This document shows, piece after piece, positions 9,128 to 19,071 of a DNA stretch of 60,663 nucleotides. The DNA is from Rhodospirillales bacterium. GTDB taxonomy: Bacteria; Pseudomonadota; Alphaproteobacteria; Micavibrionales; Micavibrionaceae. Positions within the stretch are counted from its first letter, which is position 1. Each line of letters opens with the position of its first letter. Location of the stretch: contig JACKIU010000005.1 in NCBI GenBank assembly GCA_020638295.1, positions 1 to 60,663 of the forward strand, written 5' to 3'. The translations under genes and the position numbers were made by a program. Below the pieces are notes generated by a model, which did not search any database, was not told the origin of the DNA, and saw only the letters and a program-made list of their open reading frames with translations.

Positions 9128-9588
9128 CTTTCGCTTTCCTGTAGACGTTTCAGTTCATCCATCGCGGATTGTGCGGTAATCACACCTAGACATTTTCCGC
9201 TTTCGCGTTCGATCACCCAGAGCGGCGCGCAGGTATTGACCAGATGATTGACCGCTTCCCAGATCGGCATTTCCGGCGCGATGGCGTGGATTTTACGCTC
9301 CATCAAATCCGCAACTTTTAGCGGATAGACTTTTTTCAGGCGTTTGGCAATACCGGGGGCGGCGCGTACAGTGACGTCGAGCTGGATGCCGTCGGCCATG
9401 GCAACCGATACGGGGAGCAGATTTTTCATCACGCTTTGCAGGGAAAATTCACCTTCGACCTGACCGTCTTCACCGATGACGATGGCGGCGTCCTGTTTTT
9501 TCTTTTTAAGCTCTTTTAGTGCTTTTTCCACCTCCATGTCAGGGGAGAATATCATAAACTCTTCGGAAATAGCGGCGTGGCTGGGCAT
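9124..9588 (-). CDS. CBS-domain protein
   Basis: A 154-residue protein with a pair of CBS-like halves, about residues 5-60 (SPDMEVEKALKELKKKKQDAAIVI) and 85-150 (DLMERKIHAIAPEMPIWEAVNHLV). CBS pairs usually bind adenosyl nucleotides and control a partner. No catalytic domain is attached, so it may work in trans. It overlaps the DUF192 gene by four bases and follows the MsbA-like gene with a 66-base gap. Confidence 0.7.
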   Translation of the reverse strand: MPSHAAISEEFMIFSPDMEVEKALKELKKKKQDAAIVIGEDGQVEGEFSLQSVMKNLLPVSVAMADGIQLDVTVRAAPGIAKRLKKVYPLKVADLMERKIHAIAPEMPIWEAVNHLVNTCAPLWVIERESGKCLGVITAQSAMDELKRLQESER

Positions 9589-9654
9589 TTAATTCAATCC
9601 TTATCGGTTTCCATGGCCATTGTGCTCAAAAATTGGCGCATATGCAATCCCGTA

Positions 9655-11430
9655 CTATGCCTTCAATCCCGTACGGTACATTTTTGCATAGAGGCCGCCG
9701 CGTTCGATCAACGTTTCATGCGTGCCACGCTCAACAATTTTACCCTGATCCAGCACGAGAATCTGATCGGCATTTTGGACGGTGGACAGGCGATGGGCGA
9801 TCACCAGCGTTGTTCTGCCCTGCTCCAGATTATGCAGCGCGTCCTGCACAAGTTTTTCGGATTCGTTATCGAGCGCGGAGGTGGCTTCGTCGAGTAAGAG
9901 AATGGGCGCATCGCGCAAAATCGCACGGGCAATGGACAGGCGCTGGCGCTGACCGCCGGAGAGTTTGACACCGTCTTCGCCAACGCGGGTGTTGTACCCT
10001 TCGGGGAAGCTCTCAATGAAATCATGGGCGGCGGCGGCCTTGGCCGCTTCGACGATTTCCTCTTGCGCGGCGCCCTGACGCCCGTAGGCGATATTGGCGG
10101 CAATCGTATCATCAAAGATTGTAACATCCTGAGAGACGAGAGCGATGTGGGCGCGCAGCGATTCAAGGCTCAGCGTGCGTACGTCTTGCCCCCCGACCTC
10201 GACGCTGCCGGATTTGACGTCATAAAAACGGGGAATAAGGTTCGTCACGGTGCTTTTACCGCCGCCTGAAGGGCCGACAAGCGCGGTGACCGTTCCCGAA
10301 GCGGTTGTGAAGCTGATGGAATCGAGGGCGTGCGTGTCGCTGCCTTTATACTGGAAGCGTACGTCTTTAAACGCGATATCGGGGGTTTCGTTTTGCAATT
10401 CCCGAGCGTCTGGAGCGTTCTGTACGTCCGGAACAATATCGATCATCTCAAAAACGCGTTCGGCCGCACCGAGGCCGGTTTGCATCGTATTATTCAGGCG
10501 GGCGAGTTTTTTCATCGGCTCGTAGGCCAGCGTAAAGGCGGCAAGAAACGCACCAAGCTGCCCGGCGCTCATCCGCCCTTCTGCGGCTTCGTAACCGCCA
10601 TAAAGGATGATGCCGAAAAAGACAACACCGACGAGGATTTCGTTGACCGGGGTCGATAAATTGCCAATACGTACGGACTTAATATTCAGTCGTTTCACAC
10701 TGTCAATCGCATCCCCGGCGCGGGTACGCTCAAAATTTTCCATGCCGTAGGCCTGAACCTGACGGATGCCCTGAAAGATTTGCGATAGACGATCCGACAG
10801 GCTGCCGAGCTCTCTTTGTATGGAGCCTGAGACTTTGCGCAAGCGGCGACCGATGCCGGCGACGAACAATGCGGCAAAGGGAAAGATTGTGAAAGCGGCC
10901 AAAGAAAGCTTCCAGTCCTGATAGAACATGACAATAATCAAGAAAACCAAGGTCAGGATGCTTTTACCCAGGCCGGTGAGCGTGTCGGAAACTGCAATGC
11001 GCATAACGTTCACATCGTTGATGACGCGTGAAATGAGCTGACCGCTGGGGTTGTCGTGGAAGAATTTCAGATCCAGCACCATAAAATGCGAAAACAGGTC
11101 TTTCTGGATGTCGGCGACGATGGACTGGCCGACCTTGTTCATGATGATGGTGTGGGCATAGGTTGAAAGGCCACGGACGATAAACACACCGAGAATAGAG
11201 GCGGCGACGGGTAAAATCAGCGCGGTTTTCTTGCCGTTCAGGACATCATCGAGGACCGGCTGCATCAGCTGCGCCACGGCGGCGGTCATGGCGGCGGCCA
11301 AAGCCATAAAAAACAGGGCGATTAAGACCGGTCCCAAATACGGCCCAAGGTAAGTTTTCACCAACCTTTTCATGAGGTTAAGCGAGTTTTCTTTCGGCAG
11401 TGCAGCGTGATGAATGTTATCTTTGCCCAT
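9655..11430 (-). CDS. MsbA-type ABC exporter (fused permease and ATPase)
   Basis: A 591-residue half-transporter: six membrane helices over about residues 1-320, then an ATPase domain. Walker A GPSGGGKST is near 384, the signature LSGGQRQR near 488, Walker B ILLLDEATSALD near 510, and an H-loop IAHRLST follows. Length and layout match lipid A/phospholipid flippases such as MsbA; export of another lipid or drug cannot be excluded. The frame is open to 11589, but that extension overlaps the divergent patatin gene, so 11430 is chosen; an internal ATG at the MKRLVKTY segment is also possible. The neighbouring patatin is consistent with a membrane-lipid theme. Confidence 0.85.
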   Translation of the reverse strand: MGKDNIHHAALPKENSLNLMKRLVKTYLGPYLGPVLIALFFMALAAAMTAAVAQLMQPVLDDVLNGKKTALILPVAASILGVFIVRGLSTYAHTIIMNKVGQSIVADIQKDLFSHFMVLDLKFFHDNPSGQLISRVINDVNVMRIAVSDTLTGLGKSILTLVFLIIVMFYQDWKLSLAAFTIFPFAALFVAGIGRRLRKVSGSIQRELGSLSDRLSQIFQGIRQVQAYGMENFERTRAGDAIDSVKRLNIKSVRIGNLSTPVNEILVGVVFFGIILYGGYEAAEGRMSAGQLGAFLAAFTLAYEPMKKLARLNNTMQTGLGAAERVFEMIDIVPDVQNAPDARELQNETPDIAFKDVRFQYKGSDTHALDSISFTTASGTVTALVGPSGGGKSTVTNLIPRFYDVKSGSVEVGGQDVRTLSLESLRAHIALVSQDVTIFDDTIAANIAYGRQGAAQEEIVEAAKAAAAHDFIESFPEGYNTRVGEDGVKLSGGQRQRLSIARAILRDAPILLLDEATSALDNESEKLVQDALHNLEQGRTTLVIAHRLSTVQNADQILVLDQGKIVERGTHETLIERGGLYAKMYRTGLKA

Positions 11431-11481
11431 CTGCTCTGTGTTATACTGTAAAGAGATAAAACTGCAAGAAAAGATAGATTT

Positions 11482-12459
11482 ATGAGCGATTCCGAAGGTG
11501 ATAAAGAGGTGATTGGCCCAGCTACGCCAGAGCATGCGCCCGGTATCGGACTGGCGCTGGGTGGCGGTATGGCGCGGGGGTTTGCCCATATCGGCGTTTT
11601 GAACGTTTTACAGCGCCATAATATCCGTCCTTCCATCGTTACGGGCACATCGATCGGTGCGGTGGTCGGGGCGAGTTATCTGGCCGGAAAACTGGGTGAG
11701 TTTGAAAAATGGGCGCTTTCTCTTAACCGTATGCGGATTTTGTCTTATCTCGACTTTCGGGTGCGCAGCGCCGGGATGATCGGCGGGAAGAAGCTGTTTA
11801 GAATTTTAGAGCAGAATTTTAAAGATATGGATATTGAGGATTTGCCATATCCCTTCATCGCGATTGCGGCGGATCTGGTGACCGGTCATGAAGTCTGGCT
11901 GCGTAAGGGCTCGCTCATTGAAGCGATGACCGCCTCTTTCGCCCTGCCCGGCGTTTTCCCGCCAGTTGAGCGTAATCACCGTTTTCTGGTGGACGGTGCG
12001 CTGGTCAACCCGGTGCCGGTGGCCCCGGCGCAGGCGATGGGCGCGCGGATGACAATTGGCGTGGATTTGAACGCCGATATTATCGGAAAGGCCGCCAAGC
12101 CCGGACAGGGCTATCAGACTGTCGCCGGGTTTGATTTATTTAACGAAGCCGACGTGCCGCTGGAAGAACAGGCCAAATACACATCGACGCTGACCAAGCG
12201 TTTATTCAAGCGTCAGGAACACTCCCCCAGCCTGTTCGGCGTGATGGTCTCGGCGCTGGGGATTATGCAGGACCGCATGACCCGTTCGCGGCTGGCGGGC
12301 GACCCGCCGGATATTCATATCAAGCCGCAGATCGGGGATATTGGCCTGTTGGAGTTCGAAAAAGCCGAGGAGCTGATTGCGCGCGGCGAAGACGCCGCAG
12401 TCAAGGTTTTGCCGGAGATCAAGGACGCGATGGAAGTTTTCCTGCCTCCACATGAATAA
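11482..12459 (+). CDS. patatin-like phospholipase (RssA/NTE family)
   Basis: A 325-residue patatin-domain hydrolase. The oxyanion loop GGGMARG is at about 27-33, the nucleophile motif GTSIG at 55-59 (Ser57), and the catalytic Asp in DGALVNP at 171. There is no signal peptide, so it is probably a cytoplasmic or membrane-associated acyl hydrolase. It is divergent from the MsbA-type gene, and the two share a short promoter region. The substrate is unknown. Confidence 0.85.
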   Translation: MSDSEGDKEVIGPATPEHAPGIGLALGGGMARGFAHIGVLNVLQRHNIRPSIVTGTSIGAVVGASYLAGKLGEFEKWALSLNRMRILSYLDFRVRSAGMIGGKKLFRILEQNFKDMDIEDLPYPFIAIAADLVTGHEVWLRKGSLIEAMTASFALPGVFPPVERNHRFLVDGALVNPVPVAPAQAMGARMTIGVDLNADIIGKAAKPGQGYQTVAGFDLFNEADVPLEEQAKYTSTLTKRLFKRQEHSPSLFGVMVSALGIMQDRMTRSRLAGDPPDIHIKPQIGDIGLLEFEKAEELIARGEDAAVKVLPEIKDAMEVFLPPHE

Positions 12460-12473
12460 TCTACAATTAACTG

Positions 12474-13412
12474 CTACCGCCCAGCACGTTTTTTATGCTT
12501 ACGGTCCGGTAGGGGATCGCCCCATTTCAGGCTTTCCACGAAGTAATTCGGACGCACATTGTTAAATTGATGCGACAATAATGTCAGGGCTTTATTTATG
12601 GCCGCCGGCGTGTGCGCATGCTCGAAAACGGGGGCGTGCAGGCCGGTTTTCACCAGACAGGTGTCGATATTGACCAGATTGCCGCCAAGGATGTCGTGGG
12701 CCAGCGTATCGCCAATCATAATGGTTTGACCGGGGTATATCTCTTTTTCCTGGAGCAGCCTGATACAGTGTTTGAAAATCGGCTGGTGCGGTTTGCCGAT
12801 ATAATGGACCACGCCGCCGAAATCCTGATAGCGCCGGGCCAGCGTTCCGGGGCCCATGATACTGAGCGCCCCCATAATGCCACGGCTGTCCGGGTTGGCG
12901 CACAGCGCCGTCAGGCCTTTGCGTGCGGCGGCTTTTAAGGCCGATTCGTAATCTTCAAGGGTTTTATCGGGCGCGTCCGTGCCGCTGATAATCAGGAAGT
13001 CGGCATTGGCCGGATCGTCCACGACTTCGACTTCCAGGCCATCGACGATAGAACGGTCGCCGCCTCGGCTGATGACATAGGCCTTTTTCCCCAAGCCAAC
13101 AAAAAAGCCTTCATCCTGATTGTTGATGCCCTGCCAGGTCATTTCTCCCGAGGTGACGATCTGGTCGTAAAGGCTGGGGCCGATGCCGATTTTTTTAAGG
13201 CGCTCCTTGTTCACATCGGCGCGCTTGCCGGAATTGGACAGGATAATGATGTGTTTTTTACGGTTTTTGAGTTCTTTCAAGCAGTCAACCACCCCGTCAT
13301 AGGGCTTGTGCCCGTCATGCAGAACGCCCCACTGATCGAGGATAAAGCCCGCATAGCTGTCTGATATGTTCGAAATTCCTCTGCAGAATTTGGTTTTTGC
13401 GTTTGGATCCAT
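12474..13412 (-). CDS. HAD superfamily class IIA hydrolase (TIGR01459-like)
   Basis: A phosphatase-like protein of 312 residues. HAD motif I is the variant DQWGVLHDG near residue 26; motif II is in IILSNSGKR; a class IIA cap follows; the late motif IMIGDTLAHDILGG carries the Mg-binding Asp. The DQWGVLHDG form marks an alphaproteobacteria-rich family similar to NagD-type phosphatases. The frame extends to a TTG at 13454; ATG 13412 is used but the start is uncertain. It converges with the patatin gene 14 bases away. The physiological substrate is unknown. Confidence 0.8.
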   Translation of the reverse strand: MDPNAKTKFCRGISNISDSYAGFILDQWGVLHDGHKPYDGVVDCLKELKNRKKHIIILSNSGKRADVNKERLKKIGIGPSLYDQIVTSGEMTWQGINNQDEGFFVGLGKKAYVISRGGDRSIVDGLEVEVVDDPANADFLIISGTDAPDKTLEDYESALKAAARKGLTALCANPDSRGIMGALSIMGPGTLARRYQDFGGVVHYIGKPHQPIFKHCIRLLQEKEIYPGQTIMIGDTLAHDILGGNLVNIDTCLVKTGLHAPVFEHAHTPAAINKALTLLSHQFNNVRPNYFVESLKWGDPLPDRKHKKRAGR

Positions 13413-13523
13413 GATGTTCGGGCGCCCGTGGTTCTGATGAAGCGTTTTATTCAAAACTTACCGCTCACATTATTGAGGTTTTGCACGCGGATATCAATAG
13501 ACCATTTGCAGGCGGCCTTATGC

Positions 13524-16500
13524 CTAGGCCGCCTTTAACGCCCCTTCAGACAATACGGATTTCTTACCGGCGATGGAAATGAGCGTTTCGTAAAGTTTAC
13601 CGATCTCGCTCGACGCGATCGTTGAGCTCAGCATCGCGCCATGATCATGGTCTTTGGCCTGCGCGTACATCTCTTCGAACTGGCGGATATAGCGCTGTAC
13701 GTATGTACGGAATTCGCTGTCCTTGGCGAATTTTTCACGCGCCTTATCGACGGAGGTCTGATCGCTGAGGGCGGCGAGACGACGGGTAAAGGCCCCGACA
13801 TCGCCTTTCTGGAAGGCTTTCCATGTTTTTTCGGCAATTTCGCCGTCTTTCATACGCGTCAGGTCGATGGACAGAGAATGCAGGCTTTCGACGATAAACT
13901 TGGCGGCGTTCATGAAGCTCTCACGCTCGACATGCAGTGTGCGTTGATGCATTTTTTCCGCGTTTTCAGCCGCGTTACGCGAGGCCCTGAGCAAGGCTTC
14001 GGATTGTTTGTCAAACGATCTGGTCGCGTTTTGCGCAGCTTCCAGCGCGGCGGTTGAGACATTGATGATGCGGTCGGATTCGCCGGAGAGTTTTTCGCGG
14101 CTGGAGGCGACCTTTTCGCCCGCATCATTGGCCGCTTTGCCGATATCCTCCATCTGCGCTTTCAGAGTCTTGATCGACTGGCCCAGTTTATCGACCGACT
14201 GCGCGGAAGCTTCGGCCACTTGTCCGGCCTGCGCCCTTAATTGTCGACCGTATTCGCTGGACATTTTAAGCGAGGCCTTCATATGTTCTTCGACCTCGCG
14301 GGCGCGCAGGGCAAAACTGTCGCCGGATTTCTTCAGTTCCAGCAGGGCGTTTTGCGCGCTTTCGAGCAAGGCTTCGGCTTCGCTTTGGATGCGGCGAACC
14401 ATGTCTTCGGTGTCGATGAGCGTCTTCTGGCTGGCCTCGTGCAGCATGCCGGTTTCCTCGCGGGCCTTGGAGCCTAGCCCTTCAAAGTGCATGGCGACGC
14501 GGTCGGATTCGGCCTGCAAGTCTTCCGATTGGTGGGTAAATTCTTTACCGGCATCCTGAATGCGGGCGACGGCCTGCCCGACCGAGGCAGAGAGTTCGTG
14601 GAATTGTTCGTTGATGGCTTTTTGCACGGTTTCTATCTTGAGCAAGGCCTGATCCGTCGTCAGATGAATGTCAGAAGACTGGCTGGACAGCGACGTTGCA
14701 AGCTCCTGCATTTTGCTGTTGGCTGCGCGGGCGGCGCTTTCAATGTCTTGCGCGCGTTCCTGCAGGTGGTCGCTGGATGTGCGCAAGATCTGTGCAGCGG
14801 CATCGGAGCCGGATTTCAAATCTTCAAGTCGATCCTCAAAAAGAATTTCTATCTGCTTGAGTTTATTTAAATTACTTTCACTCGATGTTTCATATCCGAC
14901 TCGCAGCGTTTCGAAACGCTTATTCGCATCTTCCGCACCCTGCAGAGCCTTGCCATAGACCGGCTCCAGCTCTTCAGCGGTTTCGATCAGGGCCAATTTA
15001 AGCCCCTGAATCGAACTCGCGGCCTCATCGGCACTCACCTTCAGGTGCGTTGCCTTTTCAGCTATTTGCCCCTCAAGCGCTTCGAAACGGTCAAAGTTGT
15101 GCCTGGTTAAATTGCTCATTTCAACGCAACGGCCAGAAAGTTCTTTTGTCAGGGATGAAACATTCTGACAGGCTGTCGCGGAAATTTGCCCAAGCTCTCC
15201 GGCCTGCCGGTCCAGTGCAGAGCGGACATTTTCAACCTTTTCCAAGGCGTCTTGAACCTGAGCGGCCAAGGCGTCTTTTTGCGTCCGCATCTGGTCGTTG
15301 ATGGTGCGGGCGTTGCCGGAAATCTGCCCCGAAAGCGAGGAGATTTCCTGCGCCTGTCCACGCAGAATTTCACGAATGTTTTCAGCGCTTTGCGTTGCTT
15401 TTTCGCTGGCTTCATTGAGGTCGGAAACGCGGCGGCGCAGGACGCTTTCGATCATTTCATGGCGCACATCGGCGTCATTGATGGCGCTTCTGATATCGGA
15501 AAGCGGCGCGTCAAGCGCCTCTTTTACGGCGGCGATGCGCTCCATCAGGCTGGCGCTGGAGGCATTGATCTGATGGTTTTGGGTTTCAACGGCCTGTGAC
15601 AGATCTTCAATATGGTTTTGCGTGGCCTGTGAGGCCGCCTCAATCTGATCACGGCTATCCTGAAGCATTCTGGCGATGTCACGAATTTCCTCGGCGTGCT
15701 TGCGCCCGGATTCATTGAGGCTGCCGACTTGGTTTTGCGTGTTTTGCAGCAGTTCCTGCGCCTGAGCATTCGCGCTTTGCGTCGCCTTTTCCAGAGCCTC
15801 AATGGCGCGGCCTACCGCATTGCCGATGTTTTCCGAGCCGGCGATGGCGGATGACAACGCTTCTGAAAGCTGGTGCGCAGCCTTTTCACCTGCGGTTTCG
15901 ATAAGATCGGCCTTATCGGCAATACCGCTCACCACCGCGTGGAGTTTTTGCGTTTTTTCATCAAGACGCCCCTCAAGGGTTGATGTTTTTTTATCAACAA
16001 AATCAACGGCTTCGTGGATATTCTTAATGCTTGATGATAAGATCTTTGCTACGTCCTGCGAACGGGCGGCCAGATCCTGCGCGCCCTCTTCCAGGCCTTG
16101 CTTATGGTTTTTGATGGTGTCGGCGGAACGGGTCATGGCCTCTATTGTGCGGTCGGTTACATCTTCAAGGCCCTCGACCTGATCGCGGATCATTTCGGCC
16201 AGACGTTCGGTTTCGCTGCTCATCGTATCGGCGGTGTCGGCCAGACCGGCGCGGTGATCGTCGAAACGGCCGCTGAGGTCTTCGAGGCGGGCGGCGACCT
16301 GATCGACCGTATCGTTCAGGGAGATATATGATTTTTGCAAGGCGTCTTCGATGACGCGCGTTTTATCGGCTGATTGTTCGGCGGCGGCGAGCAGTTTGTC
16401 GACGCCTTTATCCAGCGCGGCTTCCATTTCGGCGGCGCGTTCGAGCACGGTCAGCGTCGCCTGATCCCACGCCTCGGCCCCGGCCTGCGTCCGTTCGTCA

Positions 16501-17318
16501 ATATTGGCTGTCCGTTGTTCGATTTCATCGGTCAGGGCGAGCAATTTTCCTGAGCGTTCCTGCAGGGATTCCGCAAGACGATCAATGTGGAATTCGGCTT
16601 TTTTCGAAACGCCGGAAAAATCGCGAATTTCCACGCGTAAGCCCTGACGGGCGCGCTGTAGCGCTTTGAGCGTGGCTTTTGAAGCGGCGGCAATCTCGGC
16701 GGCCTGGGCGCAGAGGCGTTCGACATCCTTGTTAATCTGGCTGGCGGTTTCTTCAGACGGGAACAGCAGGGATTGCAGCTCGGCGCGTAGCGATGCGGCA
16801 TAAATGTCGATATCGGTGCGGCGGTTGATTGAGGCTAAAATCAGCCAAAGCAACGCCGGGGGGGCGAACATTCCGGCCAGCACGGCGCCGATGCCTTGCG
16901 GCGTGGCGTCCAAGGCGGGGGCCGTGGCGATATAGGCGATGCAAAAGCCCAGCCAGAACAGGGTTAGCAGCATCCCTGCCCCGTTAAGGATTTGGATGGC
17001 GCGCGGCGTCTGCCCGAGTTTTATATTCTGATTGGAGGGATTGAGCAGCAAGACCGGCTCTTCGTCGAAGCTGTCATGGAGCGTATTGGCCACATTATCC
17101 TGCGCGGACATTTCCGAAACAGAAGAAATCCTCAATGCGCCAACGCCCTTGTGGGCAGGTGTTTTGGAGGAAATTTTGTCACGAAGCTCTTGTGTTTTCG
17201 TCGCGCGCGGATCGGTTTTCAGTTTGTCCTTACTCTCTTTGCCAAGCGAGGTTTCTTTGACCGTATCATCCGTTTTGAGCTGGGAATCTGTCATTTTAAT
17301 CGCCGTTTTATCGCGCAT
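13524..17318 (-). CDS. giant membrane-anchored coiled-coil protein (TipN-like architecture)
   Basis: A 1264-residue protein. About 105 polar residues come first, then two adjacent membrane helices (about 109-131 and 142-163), then roughly 1000 residues that look almost wholly helical with heptad-like Ala/Leu/Glu/Gln spacing and repeated runs such as AAEMEAALDKGVDKLL, and finally a globular tail (about 1170-1264). GGAAG six bases before the ATG supports 17318. Two N-terminal membrane helices with a long coiled coil resemble the Caulobacter polarity factor TipN, but the resemblance is architectural only; MCP-like or tethering proteins are alternatives. The stop codon lies in a GGCGGCC/GGCCGCC hairpin. 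Confidence 0.75.
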   Translation of the reverse strand: MRDKTAIKMTDSQLKTDDTVKETSLGKESKDKLKTDPRATKTQELRDKISSKTPAHKGVGALRISSVSEMSAQDNVANTLHDSFDEEPVLLLNPSNQNIKLGQTPRAIQILNGAGMLLTLFWLGFCIAYIATAPALDATPQGIGAVLAGMFAPPALLWLILASINRRTDIDIYAASLRAELQSLLFPSEETASQINKDVERLCAQAAEIAAASKATLKALQRARQGLRVEIRDFSGVSKKAEFHIDRLAESLQERSGKLLALTDEIEQRTANIDERTQAGAEAWDQATLTVLERAAEMEAALDKGVDKLLAAAEQSADKTRVIEDALQKSYISLNDTVDQVAARLEDLSGRFDDHRAGLADTADTMSSETERLAEMIRDQVEGLEDVTDRTIEAMTRSADTIKNHKQGLEEGAQDLAARSQDVAKILSSSIKNIHEAVDFVDKKTSTLEGRLDEKTQKLHAVVSGIADKADLIETAGEKAAHQLSEALSSAIAGSENIGNAVGRAIEALEKATQSANAQAQELLQNTQNQVGSLNESGRKHAEEIRDIARMLQDSRDQIEAASQATQNHIEDLSQAVETQNHQINASSASLMERIAAVKEALDAPLSDIRSAINDADVRHEMIESVLRRRVSDLNEASEKATQSAENIREILRGQAQEISSLSGQISGNARTINDQMRTQKDALAAQVQDALEKVENVRSALDRQAGELGQISATACQNVSSLTKELSGRCVEMSNLTRHNFDRFEALEGQIAEKATHLKVSADEAASSIQGLKLALIETAEELEPVYGKALQGAEDANKRFETLRVGYETSSESNLNKLKQIEILFEDRLEDLKSGSDAAAQILRTSSDHLQERAQDIESAARAANSKMQELATSLSSQSSDIHLTTDQALLKIETVQKAINEQFHELSASVGQAVARIQDAGKEFTHQSEDLQAESDRVAMHFEGLGSKAREETGMLHEASQKTLIDTEDMVRRIQSEAEALLESAQNALLELKKSGDSFALRAREVEEHMKASLKMSSEYGRQLRAQAGQVAEASAQSVDKLGQSIKTLKAQMEDIGKAANDAGEKVASSREKLSGESDRIINVSTAALEAAQNATRSFDKQSEALLRASRNAAENAEKMHQRTLHVERESFMNAAKFIVESLHSLSIDLTRMKDGEIAEKTWKAFQKGDVGAFTRRLAALSDQTSVDKAREKFAKDSEFRTYVQRYIRQFEEMYAQAKDHDHGAMLSSTIASSEIGKLYETLISIAGKKSVLSEGALKAA

Positions 17319-17519
17319 TTCAAGCTTCCTTTGTTGACCGTTCTCAAGAAACGGGCAGCGTTCAATCGTGGTTTTGGTGAAGCTTTAAAAAGCCATGCGC
17401 ACGGGTTACTCGCAAGGGCGATTTTTTACGATTATCCAGTTATGCACAGAGAGGCGAAGGCGCTCTTTTTAACTCCTTGAAACGATATTGTTTTTCTGGC
17501 GGCCTGCCTGTGGATAAAT

Positions 17520-18986
17520 TCAGGCCTGTTCGCTGACGGATGACTTGGAGGCCTTGAGGCTTTCGCTGTAGGCCTTAAGGTCTTTTTTCAACTGCGGGGC
17601 GAGCAGATACAGGCCGATCAGGTTGGGGACGGCCATCATGAAGACGGTGGAATCCGTCAGCAGGATCACGTTATCGAGATCGGCCGCCGCACCGATGACG
17701 ATGAAGATGCAGAAGATGATCTTGTAGATAATTTCATTTACGTCGTTGTCGCCGAAAATATAAGTGAAGGCTTTAACGCCGTAATAGGCCCATGAGATGA
17801 GTGTTGAATAGGCAAAGAGGAAGACGACGGCGAACAGGATATAAGGGAACCATGGCAGCGCTGTGGCAAAGGCTCTGGACGTGAGTTCGACCCCTTCCAT
17901 GCCGTCGCCCTGCTCATAAGCGCCGGTCACGACAATCACCAGCGCTGTGACCATGCAGATGATAATGGTGTCGATAAAAGGCCCAAGCATGCCGACAAGG
18001 CCTTGCGTCACCGGTTTATCGGTTTTAACGGCGGAATGGGCGATCGCGGCGGAGCCTAAACCCGCTTCGTTCGAGAATACCGCGCGCTGCACACCGGCCA
18101 GAACCGCACCTAAAAATCCCCCAAAACCGGCCTGCGCGGAAAAGGAGGCCGTCACGATGGCGGACAGAGCGTCAGGGATATGGGCATAGTTCGTGGCGAT
18201 GACAAATACTCCGGCGACGATATAGAGGATGCCCATAAAGGGCACGACCTTGCTCGTCACAGCCGCGATAGAGCGGATGCCGCCGATAATCACCAGGCCG
18301 ACAATCACCACCATAAACAGGCCGACGGCCCAGGCATTGCCAACCAGAAAGCTGTCTTCACCGCCGGTCACGATCAATGCCTGCCGGAAAACCTGATTGG
18401 TCTGGAACAGGCTGGCTGCGCCGAGGACGCCGAAACAGCAGCAAATGGCGAAGAAGCTGCCCATGATACCGCCGACCAAAGGCATACCGCGTTCGCGGAA
18501 GGCCTCGCGGATGTAGTACATCGGCCCGCCGGACACACGGTCGGGGTGATTGGGGTCGAGGAACTGGCGGTATTTCACGCCCATGGCGACTTCTGCGAAC
18601 TTGGTTGACATGCCGAACATGCCCATAAAGACCATCCACAGCGCCGCGCCCGGCCCGCCGACCGAGATGGCGACGGCGACGCCGGCGATGTTGCCCAGAC
18701 CGATGGTGCCGGAGAGCGAGGTGGCGAGCGCCTGAAAACGGGTGATCTGCCCGCTGACCTTTTCATCGGGAGCTTGTTTTTCAAACAGCAGGTCTATGGC
18801 GTGCTTGAAATAGCGGAAATTCACAAAACCGAGATACAGGGTAAAAAACAGGGCGGCCACAATCAGCCAGATGAGAATCAGTTTGACTTCCTGGCCGCCG
18901 CCGACGGGGACAGAATAAAAGACAATGTCGGCCGCAGTTTCGGCAAAGGGCTGAACAAATTTGTCAATGGCGGCGTCGATACTCAT
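17520..18986 (-). CDS. sodium:alanine/glycine symporter, AgcS family
   Basis: A 488-residue transporter with about eleven hydrophobic helices. Signature segments include GNIAGVAVAISVGGPGAALWMVF, where the N-terminal family motif lies, MGVKYR, SGGPMYYI, the FSNEAGLGSAAIAHSA motif and an ISWAYYG motif near the C-terminus. It should import a small neutral amino acid with Na+ at the inner membrane. It is a stand-alone gene; the 17319-17519 gap upstream of the coiled-coil gene shows no other feature. A GGACAC/GTGTCC palindrome lies before its start. Confidence 0.9.
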   Translation of the reverse strand: MSIDAAIDKFVQPFAETAADIVFYSVPVGGGQEVKLILIWLIVAALFFTLYLGFVNFRYFKHAIDLLFEKQAPDEKVSGQITRFQALATSLSGTIGLGNIAGVAVAISVGGPGAALWMVFMGMFGMSTKFAEVAMGVKYRQFLDPNHPDRVSGGPMYYIREAFRERGMPLVGGIMGSFFAICCCFGVLGAASLFQTNQVFRQALIVTGGEDSFLVGNAWAVGLFMVVIVGLVIIGGIRSIAAVTSKVVPFMGILYIVAGVFVIATNYAHIPDALSAIVTASFSAQAGFGGFLGAVLAGVQRAVFSNEAGLGSAAIAHSAVKTDKPVTQGLVGMLGPFIDTIIICMVTALVIVVTGAYEQGDGMEGVELTSRAFATALPWFPYILFAVVFLFAYSTLISWAYYGVKAFTYIFGDNDVNEIIYKIIFCIFIVIGAAADLDNVILLTDSTVFMMAVPNLIGLYLLAPQLKKDLKAYSESLKASKSSVSEQA

Positions 18987-19036
18987 GGGCCTTAGCTTGC
19001 CGCTTAAGAATTGGCGTTTGAAGGAAAAACTCGACA

Positions 19037-19056
19037 GGACACAAAAGTGTCCCCCG
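19037..19056. repeat. GGACAC/GTGTCC palindrome
   Basis: GGACAC (19037-19042) and GTGTCC (19047-19052) flank AAAA and are followed by CCC. The core resembles the terminator-like palindromes at 31553 and 36446, which share a GGGG-ACAC...GTGT-CCCC design. Confidence 0.4.
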
Positions 19057-19071
19057 TTTTATCCACTGGAT

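Noticed and set aside
13510..13534. GGCGGCC/GGCCGCC hairpin as an intrinsic terminator
   Set aside because: It lacks a T-run on either strand and includes the stop codon of the coiled-coil gene, so it was only mentioned there.
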